Positions 42,073 through 50,349 of a DNA stretch of 64,000 bases are shown one piece after another. The notes below the pieces were generated by a model that was not told where the DNA came from, did no database searches, and worked only from the letters and a program-made list of their open reading frames with translations. Where the stretch lies: assembly GCA_030041335.1 (NCBI GenBank), contig JASHOB010000158.1:1-64000 (forward strand), written 5' to 3'. The DNA comes from Alphaproteobacteria bacterium. Its GTDB lineage: Bacteria; Pseudomonadota; Alphaproteobacteria; ATCC43930; CGMCC-115725. How positions within the stretch are numbered: the stretch's first letter is position 1; every line of letters begins with the position of its first letter. Position numbers and translations under genes: made by a program.

Positions 42073-43290
42073 ATGGACTTCGACATTCGATCTTGCGCTT
42101 CGGCGGAGGAAGTGCGGCAGGCCAGCAGTGCCATCGGATATTATTTCGGGCGTTCCTCGGCTGGCGAAGAACAGATGAAGCGATTTGCCCGTGTCCTGCC
42201 GGTCGAGCGCGTCTATGCCGCGTGGGAAGGCAACCGCGCAGTCGGCGGATTGGCGGCGCTGCCGCTGCAATTGACGGTTCCGGGCGGGAGCGTGCAGGCG
42301 GCTGGGATTACTCTTGCCGGGGTCTTGCCGACGCATAGGCGACGGGGGCTGCTCCGCGCGATGATGCGCGCCCTGCTCGACGCCTGCCGCCTTGCCGGGG
42401 AGCCGGTCGCGTATCTCTGGGCCACTGAGGACACGATCTATGGCCGTTTCGGCTTCGGCCTCGCGTCGTTCAGCGCCGAGATCGACGTGCCGCGCGACCG
42501 TTCGGCATTCCACGGTAGCTTTAGCGCGTCGGGCAATGTCCGGCTCGTTCCGCTCGCCGCAGCTGAACGAGACATCGCGCCGGTCTACGAAAAGGTTGCA
42601 GCGCTGACGCCGGGCATGTTCGTCCGGAGCGCGCCATGGTGGCAGGACCGAACATTGGCCGATCCGGAGTGGCTGCGTGGTGGCAGAGGTGAACTACAAT
42701 GCGCCGTCCTTGAACAGAAGGGCCGGGCGAGAGCCTACGCGCTCTATCGCATAAACTGGGGTTTCGAGCGGGGCCTTCAGGCGGGCTCGGTCGGCGTGGT
42801 CGAAGCAGTCGGCGAATCGCCTGAGGCAACGGGGGCGATGTGGCGATATCTGCTTGATATCGACTGGTTGGCGCGCGTCAGAGCCGGGCTTTTGCCGGTC
42901 GACCATCCGTTACTGCTCTTGGCGGCGGAGCCGCGCCGGCTCAGCTTCAGCCTTCGGGATGGGGTCTGGGTTCGGCTACTCGACGTCAAGGCGGCGCTGA
43001 CGGCGCGTTCCTATCAGGAACGAGGTTCGGTGGTCGTCGCGGTGATCGACGAGTTCTGCCCGTGGAACGTCGGTCACTGGCGTATCGGTGCCGATGGTGT
43101 CAACCGCACGGACGAAGCTCCGGATCTGCGTTGCGACGTTAGTGCACTGGGCGCGGCCTATCTCGGCGGTTTCACCTGGACGCAGTTGGTGCGCGCGCTG
43201 CGTGTCGAAGAGATCGTCGCCGGCGCCGCCGCAGATGCCGACGCAATCTTCCGGACAACAAGGGCACCCTGGTGCCCCGAGATTTTTTGA
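42073..43290 (+). CDS. Eis-like GNAT N-acetyltransferase with SCP2-type C-terminus
   Basis: A 405-residue protein of the Eis (enhanced intracellular survival) type. The N-terminal GNAT domain holds the acetyl-CoA loop ITLAGVLPTHRRRGLLRAMM with the R/Q-x-x-G-x-G/A-like site (THRRRGL). The tandem second GNAT domain has LATEDTIYGRFGFGLAS-like FGFG (read as ATEDTIYGRFGFGLASF). The C-terminal sterol-carrier-like domain ends with a free carboxylate IF, as in Eis proteins, whose terminal carboxyl takes part in catalysis. Acetylates amines of small molecules or aminoglycosides; the natural substrate is unknown. ATG 42073 is preferred to TTG 42052. Confidence 0.88.
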   Translation: MDFDIRSCASAEEVRQASSAIGYYFGRSSAGEEQMKRFARVLPVERVYAAWEGNRAVGGLAALPLQLTVPGGSVQAAGITLAGVLPTHRRRGLLRAMMRALLDACRLAGEPVAYLWATEDTIYGRFGFGLASFSAEIDVPRDRSAFHGSFSASGNVRLVPLAAAERDIAPVYEKVAALTPGMFVRSAPWWQDRTLADPEWLRGGRGELQCAVLEQKGRARAYALYRINWGFERGLQAGSVGVVEAVGESPEATGAMWRYLLDIDWLARVRAGLLPVDHPLLLLAAEPRRLSFSLRDGVWVRLLDVKAALTARSYQERGSVVVAVIDEFCPWNVGHWRIGADGVNRTDEAPDLRCDVSALGAAYLGGFTWTQLVRALRVEEIVAGAAADADAIFRTTRAPWCPEIF

Positions 43291-43461
43291 TGGGGGGTTG
43301 GCGCGTGATGAAATCGACGATGGCACGCAGCCCACAGCGACGCCCCTTTCTCCCAACGGCATCGAGCGCTGGCGGTCGGCTGCGCCAAGTGCCCTGCGGA
43401 AACGCCGCCGCTCGGAAGTGGATCCTAGGCCGATTTGTCAGCTTGAATCTTCGTCCGGCGA

Positions 43462-44670
43462 CTACCCGGATGCTTTTGGCACGATGTCCGTTTGAAGCCG
43501 GGGTATCGAAGCACGCCCTGTGGTTTCCGGCAGCCCCAATTCGCGGCGGACGGTATTCGTTCCTTGGGCAACGGCCACAGTTTTGAAAAAAGCAATATCA
43601 CGGTTGCAGCCCTGTCGGCCAAAGCCGCAATCGCTCGACACTATCAGCTGCTCGGGCGAAATATATTTCAAAGCGGTGCGAATTGAGTCGGCGACTTCCT
43701 CGGCGCTCTCGACCTGAAGCCTGCGGTGACTCACGGTGCCGACGCAGATCTTTTTCTTTAAATCGCCCTTGAGGGGTGCGAAAAGCTCGATCTCCCGCAT
43801 GCCCCGATCTTTCATTTCGAGCGTCCATACATCACCGCGGCACGCTTCGAGGTAGAGCTGGAATGATTCGCGATAGCTGTCGTCTTCGATCACACGCTGC
43901 ATGTTCGGATTGCCCCAACAGGTGTGAATCCAAATCTCCGTGTCGTCCAAGCCTTTTACCTCACGGTTGTAACATTCAATCATGAACTTCACATTGTCAT
44001 GATCACGGCCGTAAGTATTTGCCCAGAAATGGAGTGTGGGCTCCTCGATTTGGATGCTGTTGCAGCCAGAATCGCGAAGCGCGAGCAGTTCGATGTTCAT
44101 GGCGACAGCCATATCCCAAATCACCTCGCGCTGATCTTTGTATTTTGGCGTATGCAGATCGAGGAACAGTCCCATAACTTGCGAACAGCATGTGCCAAAG
44201 CGGACGGGCTTTGCGGTTTTGGCCTGCGCAAGTCGCCAGATTTTTGGGTAATCGAGCGGGCGATGCTCGACCTTGTCCACGACGCGCGGCCAGCGCCAAC
44301 CCGTGTAGATTTCGTTGAGCAACGTGCCGGGCGGATAGCGCAGCCACGGCGAGCGAGTATCCTCAGACTGAAGGTAATCGCCACCGAAACCGGCCCAGCG
44401 TTGCAGAGGATAGTGATGCCACGAACGACCTGCCATATCGTCATCGCAATGCAGGTCGCCATGAGTGAGGATGTCGATACCCGCGCGATCTTGATCACTG
44501 ATGACCGTCGCGAGCGCATCCTGGAACTTCTCTCGGAAGCGCACATCCATCATGCAGGTGTCGAGAGGGCGGCCCCACATGCTGACATCGAACCAGTGCG
44601 GCCGCGGCCATGAACCCGTGGTGGTGCAGGGGAGAACAACGTCGGCGGTTGTCGTAAACATGGCAGCCAT
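43462..44670 (-). CDS. MetE C-terminal-domain-like (cobalamin-independent methionine synthase II family) protein
   Basis: A 402-residue TIM-barrel protein of the MetE catalytic-domain family. Typical parts are PCTTTGSWPRPHWF, IDILTHGDLHCDDDMAGR and GCNSIQIEEPTLHFW. The zinc-site-like residues are in EIWIHTCWGN (His-x-Cys) and SSDCGFGRQGC (second Cys). Stand-alone proteins of this size act as corrinoid-linked or thiol methyltransferases rather than the 750-residue MetE. Start at 44670 (or ATG 44661) is chosen by homology, with no ribosome site. A LysR gene lies upstream on the same strand, 160 bp away. Confidence 0.87.
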   Translation of the reverse strand: MAAMFTTTADVVLPCTTTGSWPRPHWFDVSMWGRPLDTCMMDVRFREKFQDALATVISDQDRAGIDILTHGDLHCDDDMAGRSWHHYPLQRWAGFGGDYLQSEDTRSPWLRYPPGTLLNEIYTGWRWPRVVDKVEHRPLDYPKIWRLAQAKTAKPVRFGTCCSQVMGLFLDLHTPKYKDQREVIWDMAVAMNIELLALRDSGCNSIQIEEPTLHFWANTYGRDHDNVKFMIECYNREVKGLDDTEIWIHTCWGNPNMQRVIEDDSYRESFQLYLEACRGDVWTLEMKDRGMREIELFAPLKGDLKKKICVGTVSHRRLQVESAEEVADSIRTALKYISPEQLIVSSDCGFGRQGCNRDIAFFKTVAVAQGTNTVRRELGLPETTGRASIPRLQTDIVPKASG

Positions 44671-44832
44671 TTTAGAGGCGGTGCGAGGATTGGCAACGGC
44701 AATGCCTATTCGGTGCCGTGGCGGCAAGTGTCGGACCGCGCGGGACGGCAAAGACCTTACTTCACAAGGTCGTCGAGACCGGCGTGTTCCGAGCCCATCT
44801 CGGCAAGCCGGCTCGCGTGTGCTGTCCGAGCG

Positions 44833-45825
44833 TCAATCTGATTTGATGTGTTTTATAGGGTGGAGCGGGATTGATCTTCCCCCGGCCGCAGTGGCCATAT
44901 GCTTCGCCGAATGACGGTGATCGTACGAGCTCGGGCTCTCTCCACCCGACATCTGCTGCTCGACGAAGGCTGCAAATGCCCGCGCCTTCGCACTGGCTTG
45001 TCTTCCCGTCGGGAACACCGCCCAAAGATCGAGAGGCGGCAGTGACCAATCGTCAAGTACGGTTTTTACAACGCTGGATCTCAGTTCGGGTGCAAAGAGC
45101 CACTCAGAGGCGACGGCAAATCCGAGCCCTGCCAAAACTCCTTCCCGAACGCCCTCGGCCGCGCTCACGCGAAGCCGACCGTTGAGGGTAACCGGGATTT
45201 CCGTGGTTCCTTGCCGGAAACCCCACGTTGCTCCACCTGGACGTTGCTCGTAGATGACGGCCTCATGCGAGAGGAGGTCGGCTGGGTGCTGCGGCACGCC
45301 CTTGCTCTGGAAATAGGAGGGCGTCCCGATCACAAGCCTCGCGCACGTGGCTATCTTCCGGGCGGTAAGCACGGAATCAGCGAGCTCGCCAAGGCGCAGT
45401 CCCACGTCTATGCCAGCCTCGATCAGGTCGATGTCTCTATCGTCGAGAATGACGTCAACCTCGAGGGATGGGTGCTGTGCCAGAAAGATCGGCAACCGCG
45501 GTATGACGTGCAGGCGGGCGAAGCTGACCATCGCCGAAACGCGCAGCCGCCCGGACAGGGTTGCGGCAGCGCCCCTCGCGGCGAGGTCTGCATCCTCGGC
45601 TTCTTCAATCGCTCGTTTGGCGCCCTGGTAGAATTTCTGGCCGGCCTCGGTAGGCGCCAGGCCGTGTGTCGAACGCAGCAGCAGACGCACTCCAAGCCGA
45701 TCCTCCAACTGTGCAACCATCTTCGAAACGGTCGGTTGGCTGACGCGCAGTTGTTTTGCGGCGCCCGAGAACGAGCCGACCTCGACAACGCGAACGAAGG
45801 CTTCCATGGCGGCGAGGCGGTCCAT
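44833..45825 (-). CDS. LysR-family transcriptional regulator
   Basis: A 330-residue LysR regulator. The N-terminal helix-turn-helix is MEAFVRVVEVGSFSGAAKQL then VSQPTVSKMVAQLEDRLGVR. The effector domain follows from about residue 90 (LSGRLRVSAMVSFARLHVIP). It is closest to the DsdC/CrgA-like group that ends with a Ser-rich C-terminus. Lies upstream of the MetE-like gene on the same strand. The gene on the other side (46545) is divergent and 700 bp away, a long distance for direct control. Confidence 0.93.
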   Translation of the reverse strand: MDRLAAMEAFVRVVEVGSFSGAAKQLRVSQPTVSKMVAQLEDRLGVRLLLRSTHGLAPTEAGQKFYQGAKRAIEEAEDADLAARGAAATLSGRLRVSAMVSFARLHVIPRLPIFLAQHPSLEVDVILDDRDIDLIEAGIDVGLRLGELADSVLTARKIATCARLVIGTPSYFQSKGVPQHPADLLSHEAVIYEQRPGGATWGFRQGTTEIPVTLNGRLRVSAAEGVREGVLAGLGFAVASEWLFAPELRSSVVKTVLDDWSLPPLDLWAVFPTGRQASAKARAFAAFVEQQMSGGESPSSYDHRHSAKHMATAAGGRSIPLHPIKHIKSD

Positions 45826-46544
45826 CTCCTGGTTCTAGGAATGAATAACGTGACACGCAAGAACGTTGCCATGACTTGGCGCGTGGGACGACTTGGTGGA
45901 CGACCCGCTGTGGCGAGCGTGCGGCCCGAGAGGGCAGGAAAGGGCAAAGCAAGGATCAATTTGTCGAGCCCCTTCAACGAAACCAGCCTCCAATCGAGGT
46001 GATCGTCGAAGCGGCCGGCTGGTGCAAACTTGCGGCCGGGCGAGCGCCTGCGGCACCGGCCAATCCTCGCACCGAATAGGGTCGTCCATGGTTATTCCAT
46101 CTCCGAATGGACGCTATGTCGCCGATCCGGCTTCCGCAACCGGCGGGGAGCAATTTATTGATGGCGACACCGAGCGCACCACGAGAGCCTTCGAATCGGA
46201 TCGCCAATCAAACAGATGGGAGGATGTACGCATCGATGCATCGACGAAACAGGCCACCGCCGACTTGAGGGCGACATTCTGTCGGTCCGTCGGTCCTCGA
46301 CATGCCGATTGCGGCCGTCGTCCATGGGCCGAGCGTCGCACGGCGCCGGATCGCGCTTGGCGCGGCCCCGACGGCGGGTTCGACCCAACCCTAGTTCTCC
46401 GCGGCGTCCGGATAATCGGGTTAGGCGGCATCCGCGTATCGATGACCTCGATCTAGCCTTGGTCCATGCCTTCGGGCGATCGCACGGCAGCCACATCCTT
46501 CGACCGGATTGGCATGAGCTCAAAGGTAGAAATTGGAGGTAGGT
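45826..46544. other. Long divergent intergenic region
   Basis: A 719-bp gap between the LysR gene and the disulfide reductase. An open frame around 46089-46456 on the plus strand has no recognisable family and atypical composition. The right end carries GGAGGTAG for the reductase start. No repeats recognised. Confidence 0.4.
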
Positions 46545-48041
46545 GTGCCCAACCAGGAGAAATTCGACATCCTCGTTCTTGGCAGTGGTACCGGCGGCAA
46601 ACTGCTGGCATGGCAGGCCGCAAAGGCCGGGCACCGCACCGCCGTGGTCGAGCGGCAGTGGATCGGAGGTTCTTGTCCGAACGTCGCCTGCATGCCGAGC
46701 AAGAGCGAGATTTGGAGTGCAAGAGTCGCGCACTACGCCCGCAACGCAGCGCGATTTGGCGCGGCAAACGGAGAGCTCGTGGTTGACATGCATGTGGTTC
46801 GCCAGCGCAAGCGTGAGATGGTGGCAAAGGAGGTCGCCGCTCACCGGCAGAACTACTCGTCCAGCGGTGCCGAGCTGATCATGGGATCGGGCCGGTTCAT
46901 TGCACCGAAGACACTAGAGGTGCGACTGAACGACGGCGGAACCCGGCTGCTGACGGGCGAGCAGGTGTTTCTCAATGTCGGCACGCACGCCGCCATTCCG
47001 GATGTCGCCGGCCTCGCGGCGGCGCATCCGTTAACTCACATCGAGGCGCTGGAACTCGACCGTCTGCCATCACACATCGTCATCCTCGGCGGCGGCTATG
47101 TCGGACTGGAGATGGCTCAGGCGTACCGTCGATTCGGCAGCCGCGTCACGGTCATTGAAGCGGGCCCTCAGATTCTGGGTCGAGAAGATTCCGACGTGGC
47201 GACCGAAATGCAACGGATTCTCGCCGAAGAAGGGATTGAATTCTTAACCTCTTCCAGGCTCATCAACGTGAAAGGGCGGTCGGGAGAAGAGGTACGCCTC
47301 AATGTAGGGACACCTTCCGGCGACCAGGAAATCGAAGGTACCGACATTCTGGTCGCTACCGGCCGCGTGCCGAACACCGGGGGGATCGGGCTCGATGTTG
47401 CCGGCGTCGAGTCGAACGAGCGCGGCTATATACGCGTCAACGAGCGGCTCGAGACGACCGCACCTGGGGTATGGGCGCTCGGGGAATGCGCCGGCAGCCC
47501 GCAATTCACCCACGCCTCGGCCGACGACTGTCAGATCATCTGGGCCAATCTCACGGGCGCGCACCGCACGACGCGCGACCGCCTCATCCCCTATTGCGTG
47601 TTCACCGACCCGCCGCTCGCCCATGTGGGCTTGAGCGAAGCGGAGGCAAGCCGGCAAGCGATCGGCACACGCATCGCGCGATTGCCGATGAGCGCCGTGC
47701 TGCGTGCACACACGACCGGCGAGCAACAAGGCTTCATGAAGGTGATCGTCGGCGCGGATGACCGCATCCTCGGATTCACGATGATCGGCGCCGAAGCAGG
47801 CGAGGTAATGACCGCCGTACAGACGGCCATGCTCGCGGGCCTTCCGTATACGCGATTGCGCGACGCCGTCATCGCGCACCTGACCATTGCCGAGGGACTG
47901 GGCTTCCTGCTCGCGGGCGTGCCACCTCGCTCCGATGAAGGGTCCGTCTCGAAAACCGCGGCCCGAGCGTGCCCGACCCCGATCGAAGCCATGGTCAAGG
48001 GGCCAGGCCGTCACCATCGCCATAAAGGAGAACATCGATGA
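46545..48041 (+). CDS. Class I pyridine nucleotide-disulfide oxidoreductase
   Basis: A 498-residue flavoprotein of the mercuric reductase/dihydrolipoamide dehydrogenase family. It has the FAD motif DILVLGSGTGGKLLAWQAA, the redox pair GGSCPNVACMPSK (C44, C49), the NAD motif VILGGGYVGLEMAQAYRRFG, the second FAD contact GVWALGECAGSPQFTH, and the C-terminal base segment VIAHLTIAEGLG. The N-terminal mercury-binding domain and the C-terminal Cys pair of MerA are absent. It may regenerate a thiol carrier or act as an electron-transfer partner. GGAGGTAG sits six bases before GTG 46545. First gene of an operon: the ATG of the crotonase overlaps its stop. Confidence 0.92.
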   Translation: MPNQEKFDILVLGSGTGGKLLAWQAAKAGHRTAVVERQWIGGSCPNVACMPSKSEIWSARVAHYARNAARFGAANGELVVDMHVVRQRKREMVAKEVAAHRQNYSSSGAELIMGSGRFIAPKTLEVRLNDGGTRLLTGEQVFLNVGTHAAIPDVAGLAAAHPLTHIEALELDRLPSHIVILGGGYVGLEMAQAYRRFGSRVTVIEAGPQILGREDSDVATEMQRILAEEGIEFLTSSRLINVKGRSGEEVRLNVGTPSGDQEIEGTDILVATGRVPNTGGIGLDVAGVESNERGYIRVNERLETTAPGVWALGECAGSPQFTHASADDCQIIWANLTGAHRTTRDRLIPYCVFTDPPLAHVGLSEAEASRQAIGTRIARLPMSAVLRAHTTGEQQGFMKVIVGADDRILGFTMIGAEAGEVMTAVQTAMLAGLPYTRLRDAVIAHLTIAEGLGFLLAGVPPRSDEGSVSKTAARACPTPIEAMVKGPGRHHRHKGEHR

Positions 48042-48802
48042 GCAGCTTTGACGCATACCGCAACAGTTTCCCCAACGCTCGCCTGACCCGATCGAAAACC
48101 GGCGTTCTCGAGGTTGCGCTTCACAGCGCCGGCAGCACGCTCGTGTTCAATGGACACACTCACGAACAGTTCGTCGATCTGTTTCATGCGATCGGCTCCG
48201 ATCGTGACAATCGGGTGGTCATCCTGACCGGCAGCGGTGACGCTTTCATGGAGACGATCACGCTCGACGGTTTCGATTTCTTCACGCCGCGGGGCTACGA
48301 CAAGATTTATCGCGAGGGCAAAAAGGTCTTGATGAATATCCTCGACATCGAGGTGCCGCTGATTGCGGCGGTAAATGGGCCGGTGCGGCTCCACTCCGAA
48401 TATATTCTGCTTGCCGACATCGTGTTGGCGACGCCGAAGACCGTTTTCCAGGACAAGCCGCATTTCGAGTTCGGCATCGTATCGGGCGACGGAGTCCATC
48501 TGCTCTGGCAGGAGGCGATCGGTACAATCCGCGGTCGCTATTTCATTCTGACCCGCCAGGAGCTCGACGCCAAGACGGCGAAGGAATGGGGCGCCGTCAA
48601 CGAGATCGTTCCCGCCGAGAAGCTGCTCCCTCGCGCCCGCGAGCTCGCCGAGGAGCTCGCAAAGCTGCCGCCGCTAGCGACAAGCTATACGCGCATTGCT
48701 ATGACCCAGAAACTGCGGCGAATCATCGACGAAGGCGTCGGATACGGGCTTGCGCTCGAAGGCATCAGCGCCGCCGACGTCGCGCGTGCGAATGCATCAT
48801 GA
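48038..48802 (+). CDS. Crotonase-fold beta-diketone hydrolase, 6-oxocamphor hydrolase-like
   Basis: A 254-residue enoyl-CoA hydratase/isomerase superfamily protein. Instead of the two Glu of a hydratase it has H119 in LHSEYILLADIVL, H142 in FQDKPHFEFG and D151 in VSGDGVHLLW, with the same spacing as H122, H145 and D154 of 6-oxocamphor hydrolase. That enzyme cleaves a C-C bond of a cyclic 1,3-diketone by retro-Claisen hydrolysis, without CoA. Adjacent RGRYFILTRQELDAKTA fits the same subfamily. Sandwiched with four-base overlaps between the flavin reductase and the Mo-hydroxylase subunits, which supports a ring-opening role. Assignment from recalled residues, not alignment. Confidence 0.82.
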   Translation: MSSFDAYRNSFPNARLTRSKTGVLEVALHSAGSTLVFNGHTHEQFVDLFHAIGSDRDNRVVILTGSGDAFMETITLDGFDFFTPRGYDKIYREGKKVLMNILDIEVPLIAAVNGPVRLHSEYILLADIVLATPKTVFQDKPHFEFGIVSGDGVHLLWQEAIGTIRGRYFILTRQELDAKTAKEWGAVNEIVPAEKLLPRARELAEELAKLPPLATSYTRIAMTQKLRRIIDEGVGYGLALEGISAADVARANAS

Positions 48803-49350
48803 GCGAGACCCGGGGAGCGGCGTCCGGCGGCAAGGTTGTCCCGGTAGACGTGACCGTCAACGGGGAAGTCCGCAAGTTGGTCGTTGAGCCGCGTACCACG
48901 CTGCTTGATGCCCTGCGCGAGGAACTGGGACTGACTGGGACAAAAAAAGCCTGTGATCGCGGAGAATGTGGCGCGTGCACCGTTCACATCGAGGGCCGTC
49001 GCATTCTTTCGTGCATGACCCTGGCAGCGATGCAGGGAGGGAAGCAGATCACCACAATCGAGGGGCTCGAGCATGACGGCAGACTGCACGCCGTCCAGGC
49101 GGCCTTCATCGAGCACGATGGGTTTCAATGCGGCTTCTGCACATCGGGGCAGATCATGTCGGCGGTCGCAGTGATCGAAGAGGCGAAGGCCGGCTGGCCA
49201 AGCGCTGCGACCGTCGACGTCGGAAAGGCCTTCACCGTGGCGGACCTCTCAAAGCCCGAGATCCGCGAGCGGATGAGCGGAAATCTCTGTCGCTGTTCCT
49301 GCTATCCAAATATCGTCGCCGCGGTTGCCGACGCGGCCGAGAGGAGCTGA
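48799..49350 (+). CDS. Mo-hydroxylase [2Fe-2S] subunit (PaoA/XDH small-subunit type)
   Basis: A 183-residue small subunit of a xanthine-oxidase-family enzyme, binding two [2Fe-2S] clusters. The plant-ferredoxin-like site uses C52, C57, C60 and C72 (ACDRGECGACTVH, then SCMTLA). The second site uses C111, C114 (FQCGFCTSGQ) and C164, C166 (NLCRCSCYPN). No Tat signal is visible at the N-terminus, so the enzyme is probably cytoplasmic, unlike E. coli PaoA. ATG 48799 overlaps the crotonase stop. Electrons pass from the Mo subunit through these clusters to the FAD subunit. Confidence 0.95.
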   Translation: MSETRGAASGGKVVPVDVTVNGEVRKLVVEPRTTLLDALREELGLTGTKKACDRGECGACTVHIEGRRILSCMTLAAMQGGKQITTIEGLEHDGRLHAVQAAFIEHDGFQCGFCTSGQIMSAVAVIEEAKAGWPSAATVDVGKAFTVADLSKPEIRERMSGNLCRCSCYPNIVAAVADAAERS

Positions 49351-49353
49351 GCC

Positions 49354-50349
49354 ATGCATCCCTTCGCTCTGTCGCGGGCCGATGATCCGGCGACCGCGGT
49401 CGCGATTCAAACGCGCGATCCGGGGCTCGCCTTCATCGCGGGCGGGACGGACCTCATTGGCCTGATGAAGGATCGCGCGGCCCTTCCGGAGCGTCTCCTG
49501 GATATAAACCATTTGCCTGGCATGTCGTACATCGAGGCACGAGCGGATGGCGGACTACGCATCGGCGCGCTCGCCCGCATGAGCGACGTCGCTGCCAGCC
49601 TCGCCGTCCGCGAGCGTTTTCCGCTCATCGCAGAAGCCCTTCTCTTCGCTGCATCCGGCCAGCTTCGCAACATGGCGTCGATCGGCGGCAATATCATGCA
49701 GCGGACCCGCTGTGCCTATTTTCGCGACGAGGACGATCTTCCCTGCAACAAGCGGCGGCCGGGCTCCGGTTGCTCGGCGCGCCACGGGCTCAATCGCAAT
49801 CACGCGATCTTCGGCTGGTCAGACGCCTGCGTCGCTACCAACCCTTCAGACTTGGCCGTGGCGCTTGCGGCGCTCGACGCCCAGGTGATCGTGCGAGGCC
49901 GCACGGGCGAGCGGTCGATTCCAATCACGGAGTTCCACCGCCTGCCTGGCGACACGCCCGAGCGTGACAACGCACTGGATCGCGGCGATTTGATCGTGGC
50001 AGTCGATGTCGCGGCGAGGCGCGAAGCACGAGCCTCGCACTATCTCAAGGTCCGCGATCGCCAATCCTTTGAGTTTGCGCTCGTCTCGGCGGCTGCCGGC
50101 ATCGCAATTGACGGTCGAAGCATTGCTTCGGCGCGTTTGGCGCTGGGCGGCGTCGCCCACAAGCCCTGGCGCCTCAGGGCAGCTGAGACGGCGCTGCGCG
50201 GCGTCTCCTTGGACGATCGGGACGCTCTCAGGTCGGCCATCGCGGCATCATTTGCGGAGGCTCGCGCACTCGCGCACAACGCCTTCAAAATCGAATTGGC
50301 GCAGCGTGTCGTTGTGCGCGCGCTGCAAGTCGCAGGAGAACGCACGTGA
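49354..50349 (+). CDS. Mo-hydroxylase FAD subunit with [4Fe-4S] insertion (PaoB-like)
   Basis: A 331-residue FAD-binding subunit of the molybdopterin-dehydrogenase type (CoxM/PaoB). The FAD site has FIAGGTDLIGLM and MASIGGNIMQRTRC. Between them and the C-terminal domain is a cysteine loop with C120, C131, C140 and C159 (RTRCAYF, LPCNKRRPGSGCSARHG, SDACVA). This is the extra [4Fe-4S] cluster known in PaoB and its relatives. So the enzyme belongs to the aldehyde-oxidoreductase PaoABC group. It starts four bases after the small-subunit stop; the Mo subunit GTG overlaps its own stop. Confidence 0.94.
   Translation: MHPFALSRADDPATAVAIQTRDPGLAFIAGGTDLIGLMKDRAALPERLLDINHLPGMSYIEARADGGLRIGALARMSDVAASLAVRERFPLIAEALLFAASGQLRNMASIGGNIMQRTRCAYFRDEDDLPCNKRRPGSGCSARHGLNRNHAIFGWSDACVATNPSDLAVALAALDAQVIVRGRTGERSIPITEFHRLPGDTPERDNALDRGDLIVAVDVAARREARASHYLKVRDRQSFEFALVSAAAGIAIDGRSIASARLALGGVAHKPWRLRAAETALRGVSLDDRDALRSAIAASFAEARALAHNAFKIELAQRVVVRALQVAGERT

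Noticed and set aside
46089-46456. Possible gene in the long intergenic region
   Set aside because: No ribosome site, no family, atypical composition.
46545-48041. Mercury resistance (MerA)
   Set aside because: Redox pair resembles MerA, but the N-terminal metal-binding domain, the C-terminal Cys pair and merR/T/P are absent, and the neighbours are catabolic.
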